A stretch of 7,099 bases of DNA from an uncultured Veillonella sp. (GTDB lineage Bacteria > Bacillota > Negativicutes > Veillonellales > Veillonellaceae), in contig CALGLI010000082.1 of the NCBI GenBank assembly GCA_937930265.1, positions 1 to 7,099 on the forward strand. The letters run 5' to 3'. The position numbers and the translations under genes are program-made. Shown here in pieces: positions 1 through 5,114 of this stretch. The notes under the pieces were generated by a model. The model did not search any database. It was not told the origin of the DNA and worked only from the letters and a program-made list of their open reading frames with translations. Position 1 is the stretch's first letter. Each line of letters opens with the position of its first letter.

Positions 1-341
1 GTATATGTAGTTGTGTTGCCATAATAGCCTTCAATAATGATTTCAAATTCTGAGTCTCTATATTCATCTATAAATTGTTGTAAACCAATAGACTTTCCAT
101 TGAAGCGTCCTTCACCTAAGGTTTTGTTAAATATCAATACATCGCAAAGGTCGATATCACATTTTTCAAAACATATTTCACCTGGGTATGATCTTTCTTC
201 ACCTTCCACAAATTCATATATTTTATTAACTTGTAACGTCAAAGTTTCGTTATAATATGTGATTTCTTTCACCCTACTATCATGAAGGCTGAATATGATG
301 TTGCTATTTCTATCGTGTATAAACTTCATACTGTTACTCAT
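1..341 (-). CDS. Hypothetical protein, 3' end beyond the window (113 codons visible)
   Basis: This open frame on the minus strand starts at ATG 341-339 and runs uninterrupted off the left edge, so the C-terminus is missing. An AAGGTG ribosome binding site lies 5 nt before the ATG, and a TATAAT box sits further upstream. The protein starts MSNSMKFIHDRNSN and is acidic, with a Leu-His-Asp-Ser-Arg stretch near residue 19 followed by alternating hydrophobic and charged residues typical of a small beta-rich soluble protein. It has no signal peptide or membrane segment, and two cysteines sit in the KCDIDLCD stretch. It lies 62 bp downstream of the AAA ATPase gene on the same strand and shares its low GC content, so the two may have been acquired together. 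I do not recognise the family. The HD-R opening vaguely recalls small immunity-type proteins, but that is only an impression. Confidence 0.72.
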   Translation of the reverse strand, partial: MSNSMKFIHDRNSNIIFSLHDSRVKEITYYNETLTLQVNKIYEFVEGEERSYPGEICFEKCDIDLCDVLIFNKTLGEGRFNGKSIGLQQFIDEYRDSEFEIIIEGYYGNTTTY

Positions 342-365
342 AATTTCACCTTAATATGTTTAGTT

Positions 366-371
366 ATTATA
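366..371 (-). promoter_or_regulatory. Candidate -10 box for the truncated hypothetical gene
   Basis: A perfect TATAAT reads on the minus strand in the 62-bp gap between the ATPase stop and the hypothetical gene, about 25 bp before its ATG. No good -35 is visible (AAGAGT at 17-bp spacing) and there is no TG extension. It is therefore a weak candidate, and readthrough from the ATPase gene is equally possible. Confidence 0.35.
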
Positions 372-403
372 GTTCTCATCATGTGTATACTCTTTATAAC
401 CTT

Positions 404-1705
404 CTATAAATCCAGTGCTGTTTCATCCAAGAGAAAGTCCTCTACTCCAATATATAAAATTCCATCATCATCAAATCTAGGCACTATGTTGTTTCTAACT
501 ATAACAATTTTCTTAAATGAATCTCCCGTTCTTCTCAAGGATTCCGTTTCTTGAACTTGTTTTTCTTTTGTATCAACATTAAGTGCCGATTGAATATAAT
601 ATCTATTACTTCCTCTATTGATAATAAAGTCTACTTCTAAATTTTTTCTAACCGTTTTTTTATTCTCATCTTTATAGTTATATTCCACAACCCCAACGTC
701 TACATTTAGTCCCCTCATACGAAGTTCATTATATATTACATTTTCCATAATATGTGACTGCTCATTCTGTCTGAAATTTAGCCTTGCATTTCTAAGCCCA
801 ATATCTGAAAAATAGTATTTATACGGAGATGATATATATTTCCTTCCTTTCACATCATATCTTCTAGCTTTTTCAATTAAAAAAGCATCAATAAAATACT
901 CCAAGTAATTACTTACTGTAAGCTGAGATATCTTTATATTTTTCTCTGACATAAAAGTATTCGCCAACTTAGTTGGGTTAGATAAAGAACCAATAGATGA
1001 AGATATAATATCTAACAAATCGTCCATGATAGATGCATCTTTAAGAACTTTATTACGCTCCATTACATCTTTAATATAGGTGCTTGTAAAAACATTTTTC
1101 AAATACTCACTCTTTTTTTCATGATTACTAATCTGTACAGTCATTGGCATGCCACCGTACAGACAATATTCATCAAAAGCCTTTCCCTTGTCTCCTTTAT
1201 AACATGAATAAAATTCTGCAAATGAAAATGGATATACTCTTATTTCATCACCACGATCTCTAAACTGCGTCAGCACGTCTGATGAAAGCATCTTTGAATT
1301 ACTGCCAGTAATATATACATCTACATTCGGAATTTTCATAAGCCCAAGTACCAAATCAACAAAGTTTACCCTTGAGTCGGTGCCTTCCAGATATGGATTA
1401 GAAATTTCTTCTACAAATTGAATTTCATCTATAAAAATATAATATTTAAGTCCATTATCTTGTATTTTATCTCTTAAATAATTATCTAGCTCTATTGGAT
1501 TTCTATATTTGATATTCCTCAAACTATCGAGTGCAATCATTATAATTTGATCTTCACTCACTCCACTGGAAAGCAGATACTTCCTATATAACTCAAATAA
1601 AAGATAAGATTTTCCACATCTTCTAATGCCTGTAATAATTTTTACTCTTCCATTATCTTTTTTTTCGATAAGTTGATTTAAATATCTTGGTCTTTGTACT
1701 TCCAC
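404..1705 (-). CDS. ATP-binding protein, AAA_14 + DUF4143 family
   Basis: This is a P-loop ATPase of the AAA_14/DUF4143 class, a widespread and often horizontally carried family whose cellular job is mostly unknown. Numbering here is from the upstream ATG at 1711. Walker A is GIRRCGKS (28-35) and Walker B is YYIFIDEIQ (90-98). A sensor-like ITGSNSKML runs at 134-142, and the family signatures FRDRGDEI...PFSFAEF (150-167) and YGGMP (185-189) follow. A winged-helix-like middle precedes the DUF4143 C-terminus, with KYYFSDIGLR (298-307) and LEVDFIINR...YYIQ (358-374), resembling a PD-(D/E)xK nuclease fold. At about 433 aa the length is normal and the gene is intact. For the start, GAGGT directly abuts the ATG at 1711, which is too close, but lies 6 nt before an in-frame GTG at 1705, which I prefer. 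The surrounding DNA is AT-rich, and a 14-bp inverted repeat brackets the promoter. Confidence 0.9.
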   Translation of the reverse strand: MEVQRPRYLNQLIEKKDNGRVKIITGIRRCGKSYLLFELYRKYLLSSGVSEDQIIMIALDSLRNIKYRNPIELDNYLRDKIQDNGLKYYIFIDEIQFVEEISNPYLEGTDSRVNFVDLVLGLMKIPNVDVYITGSNSKMLSSDVLTQFRDRGDEIRVYPFSFAEFYSCYKGDKGKAFDEYCLYGGMPMTVQISNHEKKSEYLKNVFTSTYIKDVMERNKVLKDASIMDDLLDIISSSIGSLSNPTKLANTFMSEKNIKISQLTVSNYLEYFIDAFLIEKARRYDVKGRKYISSPYKYYFSDIGLRNARLNFRQNEQSHIMENVIYNELRMRGLNVDVGVVEYNYKDENKKTVRKNLEVDFIINRGSNRYYIQSALNVDTKEKQVQETESLRRTGDSFKKIVIVRNNIVPRFDDDGILYIGVEDFLLDETALDL

Positions 1706-1711
1706 TCTCAT

Positions 1712-1716
1712 ACCTC
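1712..1716 (-). promoter_or_regulatory. Ribosome binding site that decides the ATPase start
   Basis: GAGGT on the minus strand touches the upstream ATG (1711-1709) with no spacer, but stands 6 nt before GTG 1705-1703. This geometry favours the GTG, which makes the protein two residues shorter. No other Shine-Dalgarno-like sequence lies just upstream. Confidence 0.5.
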
Positions 1717-1731
1717 ATTTAATAATATATT

Positions 1732-1824
1732 GTAAATACGCATTTTTATTAAATCTATTTACTATATTATAGCATTCTTAACCGACAACTCCAATTAGTA
1801 CTTTTAAAATAAATGCGTATTTAC
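1732..1824. repeat. Perfect 14-bp inverted repeat bracketing the ATPase promoter
   Basis: GTAAATACGCATTT at 1732-1745 and its exact reverse complement at 1811-1824 are separated by 65 bp. The ATPase -35 and -10 boxes lie inside that interval, so one arm is upstream of the promoter and the other is in the 5' untranslated region. The repeat does not extend beyond 14 bp on either side. Two operator half-sites for a looping or autoregulatory protein are one reading; ends of a small insertion remnant are another. The sequence shows the repeat, and the role is inferred. Confidence 0.6.
1766..1794 (-). promoter_or_regulatory. Promoter of the ATPase gene, extended -10
   Basis: On the minus strand, TATAAT (1771-1766) is preceded by TGC, giving an extended -10 element. 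TTGGAG (1794-1789) stands 17 bp upstream as a weak -35. The predicted start point near 1759 leaves a leader of about 50 nt that contains one arm of the 14-bp inverted repeat. Confidence 0.6.
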
Positions 1825-1858
1825 TACTTTTAATTAAATCATTGTAAAATAAAGCAAA

Positions 1859-1909
1859 AAACGCCACACACTTTCACCCTACAATAAAGTATGAAAGTAC
1901 ATGACGTTT
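1859..1909 (-). terminator. Rho-independent terminator of the BASS transporter gene
   Basis: Read as minus-strand RNA, 1909-1892 pairs with 1876-1859 over 18 consecutive positions, four of them G-U wobbles, around a 15-nt loop, and is followed by six U and then a mixed U-rich tract. On the plus strand the wobbles become C-A mismatches, so the structure is made for minus-strand transcripts. It begins about 57 bp after the transporter stop codon and insulates the ATPase gene from transporter transcription. Confidence 0.82.
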
Positions 1910-1965
1910 CTAATAGATATGTAATTGTCTAATGCGTTACTACCCAAAGTACCTTAACTTATAGA

Positions 1966-2904
1966 TTAGTGTGTACTTTTAGAATCATTGCGACGGCAAA
2001 TGCCAGCAAAGATAGAGCCTGTAAAGTTATGGATAATAGAGAACACGGCGCCTGCTACGGCTGCTTGTGGTGTAAAGTGTTTCAATGCCAAGCTAGCTGC
2101 CAAGGCAGAGTTTTGCATCGCCACTTCGATTTGCATAGCACGACGATCGACCGTTGTTGAACCAAATAGTCGACATACAATGTAGGTCACCACATATCCG
2201 CTCACATTTTGCAATAAGCACGCTAAGAAAATCATCACGCCATGAGCTAAGATATTATCGCGGCTCACGGCAGTGACGCCAGCTAATATGATCAGCACAG
2301 CTACGGCACCCACGGTTGGTAATACTTCTTTCACAGGTTCAATGCGAGAACCAATGAAATAGTTCACAATAATTCCTAGTGCAATTGGCACGGCAATGAT
2401 TTTCACGATGGACATGAACATTGGCCAGAATGCAATATCTACGGTTTGTCCTGCATATAAGACGATGAAGATTGGTGTTAATACTGGCGCTAATAAAGTG
2501 GATACTGTCGTGGCAGATACGGACAACGGCACATTACCATTTGCCAAGAATGTCATCACATTGGATGCGGTGCCACCTGGGGCAGCTCCTAACAAGATAA
2601 ATCCTAAGGCGATTTCAGGTGGAAATCCAAACAAGTTACCCCCTAACCAACCTGCTAGTGGCATCCACAAAAATTGAATCAAGGACACCAAGATCACTTG
2701 CCACGGTTGTTTAAATACGTCTAAAAATACTTTCCCTGTTAATGTTAAGCCCATACTGAACATAACTAATTGTAACAAAGGAACTGTTTGTTTCGCTGCG
2801 TCCATGAATACTTCTGGCACTAAGAATGCGATGACTGCCACAGCCAACACAATCCATGCTAGGTAATCATTGAACAAGCGATTGATACTACGAATAAAAT
2901 TCAT
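1966..2904 (-). CDS. Bile acid:sodium symporter (BASS) family transporter
   Basis: This integral inner-membrane transporter of the SBF/BASS family has 312 residues, the normal length for the bacterial members. Hydrophobic segments fill almost the whole chain, consistent with a fold of nine to ten helices. The two family signatures are clear: GAAPGGTASNVMTFLANGN at about 106-124, and IEVAMQNSALA at 259-269, the crossover-region motifs that bind sodium and substrate in solved homologues. Bacterial relatives include YocS of Bacillus and the ketopantoate transporter PanS, so the substrate is probably a small organic acid rather than a bile salt; the sequence does not settle this. The ATG at 2904 has AGTAGG about 6 nt upstream and an extended -10 promoter about 37 bp away. 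The gene is monocistronic, ended by the hairpin at 1859-1909. The chain ends in a short polar tail and is complete. Confidence 0.93.
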   Translation of the reverse strand: MNFIRSINRLFNDYLAWIVLAVAVIAFLVPEVFMDAAKQTVPLLQLVMFSMGLTLTGKVFLDVFKQPWQVILVSLIQFLWMPLAGWLGGNLFGFPPEIALGFILLGAAPGGTASNVMTFLANGNVPLSVSATTVSTLLAPVLTPIFIVLYAGQTVDIAFWPMFMSIVKIIAVPIALGIIVNYFIGSRIEPVKEVLPTVGAVAVLIILAGVTAVSRDNILAHGVMIFLACLLQNVSGYVVTYIVCRLFGSTTVDRRAMQIEVAMQNSALAASLALKHFTPQAAVAGAVFSIIHNFTGSIFAGICRRNDSKSTH

Positions 2905-2941
2905 ATGTAACCTACTTTCTATAAAACATGAGAACTTTACA

Positions 2942-2970
2942 ATTATAGCAAATCTTTCGCTCTAATAAAA
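2942..2970 (-). promoter_or_regulatory. Promoter of the BASS transporter gene, extended -10
   Basis: TGCTATAAT reads on the minus strand at 2950-2942, the same extended -10 seen ahead of the ATPase gene and zwf. The -35 position (TTTTAT at 2970-2965, 17-bp spacing) is poor, so the TG extension may carry recognition. The predicted leader is about 30 nt. Confidence 0.6.
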
Positions 2971-3110
2971 GTCATTTATCTTAAATTTATAATATATTTG
3001 TCTTCTTATACATTACAGCTATAAGCATATATGCTATCCTGCATGGTATATATTGTCTAACATAGCCCAGTTAAAAGTTTACTATTCTACATCTATACGT
3101 ATATGTCAAA
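2971..3110. promoter_or_regulatory. Upstream region of the transporter gene, with two palindromes
   Basis: This non-coding DNA belongs to the 341-bp gap between the cupin and transporter genes. It holds a perfect 12-bp palindrome, AGCATATATGCT (3024-3035), about 75 bp upstream of the transporter -10, and a 10-bp palindrome, TATACGTATA (3094-3103). Either could be a regulator site, but AT-rich palindromes of this size also arise by chance. I see no gene or small RNA signature here. Confidence 0.3.
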
Positions 3111-3163
3111 AACGAGATAGGTCGTACTAGCATTTCATAGTTTGGCTAGTTCCCTATCTCGTT
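3111..3163 (-). terminator. Rho-independent terminator of the cupin gene
   Basis: An 11-bp perfect outer stem, AACGAGATAGG (3111-3121) with CCTATCTCGTT (3153-3163), encloses an inner 6-bp stem, ACTAGC (3126-3131) with GCTAGT (3145-3150). On the minus strand the stem runs into GTTTTTG, a short U tract. It lies about 80 bp beyond the cupin stop codon. A weaker 6-bp hairpin (3193-3215) lies between them. Confidence 0.75.
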
Positions 3164-3245
3164 CTAATCCCCATTTTTGAAAACAAGTGGACTCCCCTAC
3201 ACATTAGAAAGGGGAAATTCATCTCCAAATATCCTCTACCTTCGT

Positions 3246-3686
3246 TTAGCTTTCTAAAAATCGTTTGATCGCCGGATTTTCCATCATCTCCGCTTGTTCT
3301 TCTGGCGTAATGACTTGCACCTTATCTCTGTCCACGTTGACCAAGCAGAGGAATCCTAAATGATCTCCTTGGTTCGCTCGAAATTGATGAGCCATCAATT
3401 TAGGGATTTCAATCATATCTCCTTCTTGTACGTCTTCCACTGTATCACCTAGTAAACATTGGCCTTTTCCACGGAAGATCATCACCATGTGCGTATGCTC
3501 ATGGCGTTCCATAGTACTGTAACCACCTGGTTGTACCTCAAAATAGCGAAATTGGCATGGAATATCCCAAGCCCCGTCAAAGAGGACTTGTCGAGTCACA
3601 TCTTTGAAAGGGCTATTATCTTGCTTATACACCAAGATGTCTACGCCGTCCCATGTGTATGTTTCTTCATTAAATTTACGTATCAT
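3246..3686 (-). CDS. Small single-domain cupin protein
   Basis: This 146-residue cytoplasmic protein has one cupin beta-barrel. Motif 1 is seen at 54-75 as GGYSTMERHEHTHMVMIFRG followed by KG, with three alternate histidines (62, 64, 66) as metal ligands. Motif 2 is seen at 89-100 as GDMIEIPKLMAH. The glutamate expected a few residues after the HxH pair is replaced by hydrophobic residues, so the metal site would be His-only. Cupins of this size bind a metal ion and act as isomerases, dioxygenases or ligand sensors; which one cannot be told from sequence. No DNA-binding domain is present. AGGAG lies 5 nt before the ATG, and upstream frame extension is blocked by a stop. The gene lies between two hairpins, one ending 14 nt before its start, so it may be transcribed separately or by readthrough from the zwf operon. 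Confidence 0.88.
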   Translation of the reverse strand: MIRKFNEETYTWDGVDILVYKQDNSPFKDVTRQVLFDGAWDIPCQFRYFEVQPGGYSTMERHEHTHMVMIFRGKGQCLLGDTVEDVQEGDMIEIPKLMAHQFRANQGDHLGFLCLVNVDRDKVQVITPEEQAEMMENPAIKRFLES

Positions 3687-3700
3687 AGTGGCTCCTACAA

Positions 3701-3740
3701 AAGGGCTATCTTGGAATCAAATCACCTCCAGATAGCCCTT
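3701..3740 (-). terminator. Hairpin ending the zwf-pgl-tatA-HMA transcript or acting as a cupin leader
   Basis: A perfect 10-bp stem joins AAGGGCTATC (3701-3710) to GATAGCCCTT (3731-3740); a further TGG/CCA pairing follows past one bulged base. On the minus strand the 3' arm ends in CCCTTTTG, a short U run, which fits a terminator about 60 bp after the HMA gene stop. It also lies only 14 nt before the cupin ATG, so a transcript reaching the cupin gene would carry it as a leader. The loop contains GGAGGTGAT (3729-3721), a near-ideal Shine-Dalgarno sequence. Confidence 0.65.
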
Positions 3741-3799
3741 CATCGTATTCTAATATCACTTGGTAACTATCGCACCAAAATATCTACGTCATTCTATGC

Positions 3800-4105
3800 T
3801 TATTTAAATATTTTTTTAATGGCTCCCAAAATACCACCATGCGTATGCACATAGTCTTTCACAGATTCCACTTCAAAACCTGTTTCGTCAATAGCTGCAC
3901 GAATGGTTGCTTCATCCGTTTTAGTATGGTCAAAGCGAATGCGCACTTCTTTTGTTTTTAAATCTACAGTAGATTCCAGTACCCCTGGTAAACCACGAAC
4001 TGCACCATTCACAGTATTTTCACAGTTCACGCACATCATGCCTGGCACGTGAAATAATTTTGTAGTCACATTACCTGTACTACCACAACCGCAATCTTTA
4101 CACAT
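3800..4105 (-). CDS. Heavy-metal-associated (HMA) domain protein with HypB-like CxxCGCG tail
   Basis: This 101-residue soluble protein has two metal-binding elements. Residues 2-8 read CKDCGCG, matching the CxxCGCG nickel-binding tail known from the hydrogenase maturation GTPase HypB. Residues 15-82 form an HMA ferredoxin-like domain, with the metal loop VPGMMCVNCENTV (cysteines 25 and 28) and the late TGFEVESVKD strand typical of CopZ and P-type ATPase N-termini. A histidine pair (HTH, about 87-89) and a short basic amphipathic tail end the chain. The fold suggests a copper or similar soft-metal chaperone; the tail hints at nickel. AGGAGG stands 4 nt before the ATG and overlaps the tatA stop region, only 8 bp away, so it is translated from the zwf operon. 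No metal pump gene is in the window. Confidence 0.9.
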   Translation of the reverse strand: MCKDCGCGSTGNVTTKLFHVPGMMCVNCENTVNGAVRGLPGVLESTVDLKTKEVRIRFDHTKTDEATIRAAIDETGFEVESVKDYVHTHGGILGAIKKIFK

Positions 4106-4113
4106 AGGTCCTC

Positions 4114-4338
4114 CTAATTATTTTGTTTATGACTATTTGTAGCACCTGCATCTACATCAATCGTTTCTGCTTTTGCAGGCTCTTCTTTAGCTACTTTTTT
4201 ATCACCACTAACAGCATCTTTAAATTCATTAATACCTTTACCGATGGCCTTACCAATTTCAGGTAATTTTTTAGGCCCAAAGATAACAAGAGCAATAATT
4301 AAAATAAGAAATAATTCTTGTGTACCAAAATTAAACAT
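4114..4338 (-). CDS. tatA: Twin-arginine translocase subunit TatA
   Basis: TatA forms the oligomeric pore of the Tat system, which exports folded proteins with twin-arginine signals. The 74-residue chain has the expected plan: a short polar N-terminus with Glu8, one membrane helix (about 9-20, LFLILIIALVIF), the hinge FGPKKLPEIG (20-29), an amphipathic helix (about 28-43) and a polar, disordered tail. The start is ATG 4338, because GAGGTGAT lies 4 nt upstream. A longer frame from GTG 4359 would place that site inside the gene and add seven polar residues before the usual MFNFG opening. The gene begins 26 bp after pgl and ends 8 bp before the HMA gene. Neither tatC nor tatB is nearby, so the translocase partner must be encoded elsewhere. 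TatA and TatE/TatB-like forms are hard to separate, but this short form fits TatA. Confidence 0.93.
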   Translation of the reverse strand: MFNFGTQELFLILIIALVIFGPKKLPEIGKAIGKGINEFKDAVSGDKKVAKEEPAKAETIDVDAGATNSHKQNN

Positions 4339-4342
4339 ATGT

Positions 4343-4350
4343 ATCACCTC
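4343..4350 (-). promoter_or_regulatory. Ribosome binding site that decides the tatA start
   Basis: GAGGTGAT on the minus strand stands 4 nt before ATG 4338-4336, matching the 3' end of 16S rRNA over eight bases. The alternative upstream GTG at 4359 has no comparable site, so the shorter TatA is preferred. Confidence 0.8.
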
Positions 4351-4364
4351 GTATTTCACATCAA

Positions 4365-5114
4365 CTAGCTCTTATGAGCTGCTTCATCTACATACCATTC
4401 CACTGGCTCATGGGTTAACACCGCACCTGGTAAACAATGGTCTACTCGATCTTCCCAAGAATATTCTTCATATTCTTTACGTTGACGAAGTACACGAGCT
4501 AAGGCTGCTTCTTTGGAAGCCCCTACCACTGTGAACCACACAGATTTTGCATTCACTAACATTGGGAATGTCAATGTTACACGCTCCCATACTTTGCCGT
4601 CTTTCACAGCTACAACCATACGATCACGTTCGTACAAAGCTTCAGATTTAGGGAATAGGGACGCTGTATGTCCATCATCACCTAAGCCTAGTAAGACTAA
4701 ATCTATGGACTCCTTTTCTGTGCGCTTCAAGACCATTTTTACTTCTTGTTCATATTTATCTGCTGCTTCCTCCACAGTACCATTATTCGTTGGTACTGGA
4801 TAATAGTGAGCCGCTCCCATGATGTTCCCAAATAAGCGATCTTTTGCACGGCCAAAATTATTATCTGGATTCGACTGTGGCACAAATCGTTCATCTACCC
4901 AAAGGAAGAAAATATGCTCCCAATCGATACGATTTGTATACTCATCAGAATCGAGCAAAGAAAACAATGCATTTGGTGTAGTCCCTCCAGAAACAGCCAC
5001 CACGCAAGCACCTGTGTCTGCAATACATGTATTTGTATAGATTAAAAATCGATCGGCCACTGCTTTTGCCACGTCATCTCCTGTAGGAAATGCATGAATT
5101 ATATCTCTCGCCAC
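4365..5114 (-). CDS. pgl: 6-phosphogluconolactonase (DevB/SOL type)
   Basis: Pgl hydrolyses 6-phosphogluconolactone to 6-phosphogluconate, the second step of the oxidative pentose phosphate pathway, in the cytoplasm. The 249-residue chain has all the family motifs: SGGTTP (about 42-47), FLWVDERFVP (about 70-79), with the NFGRAKDRLF stretch after it, LGLGDDGHTASLFP (about 142-155, containing the catalytic-site Asp-Gly-His), LTFPMLVNA (about 181-189) and PGAVL near the C-terminus. Length is normal. For the start, AAGGAGG (5130-5124) is only 3 nt from a TTG at 5120 but 9 nt from the in-frame GTG at 5114, which I prefer; TTG would add two residues. The gene overlaps the end of zwf by 16 bp (22 bp with TTG), giving translational coupling of consecutive pathway steps. 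Downstream, tatA follows after 26 bp. Confidence 0.94.
   Translation of the reverse strand: MARDIIHAFPTGDDVAKAVADRFLIYTNTCIADTGACVVAVSGGTTPNALFSLLDSDEYTNRIDWEHIFFLWVDERFVPQSNPDNNFGRAKDRLFGNIMGAAHYYPVPTNNGTVEEAADKYEQEVKMVLKRTEKESIDLVLLGLGDDGHTASLFPKSEALYERDRMVVAVKDGKVWERVTLTFPMLVNAKSVWFTVVGASKEAALARVLRQRKEYEEYSWEDRVDHCLPGAVLTHEPVEWYVDEAAHKS

Noticed and set aside
37..255. Plus-strand 72-residue frame
   Set aside because: It is antisense to the truncated hypothetical gene, whose frame stays open to the window edge and has a start signal. The plus frame has low-complexity Ser/Pro content and no ribosome binding site.
282..554. Plus-strand frame encoding a hydrophobic, membrane-like 90-residue chain
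   Set aside because: It runs antisense across the ends of two minus-strand genes that have their own ribosome binding sites, and it has no ribosome binding site itself. Its hydrophobic run is a by-product of AT-rich antisense and intergenic DNA.
1732..1824. Inverted repeat as the ends of an insertion sequence
   Set aside because: The 65 bp between the arms hold only a promoter, there is no transposase and no flanking target duplication. A small miniature element cannot be fully excluded.
2396..2677. Plus-strand frame inside the transporter gene
   Set aside because: It is wholly antisense to a gene with clear family motifs and is explained by codon composition.
3459..3854. Plus-strand 131-residue frame
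   Set aside because: It covers parts of the cupin and HMA genes and the hairpin between them, shows no recognisable domain, and has no start signal.
4339..4359. Longer tatA from GTG 4359
   Set aside because: The ribosome binding site for ATG 4338 lies inside the extra codons, and TatA proteins begin just before the membrane helix.
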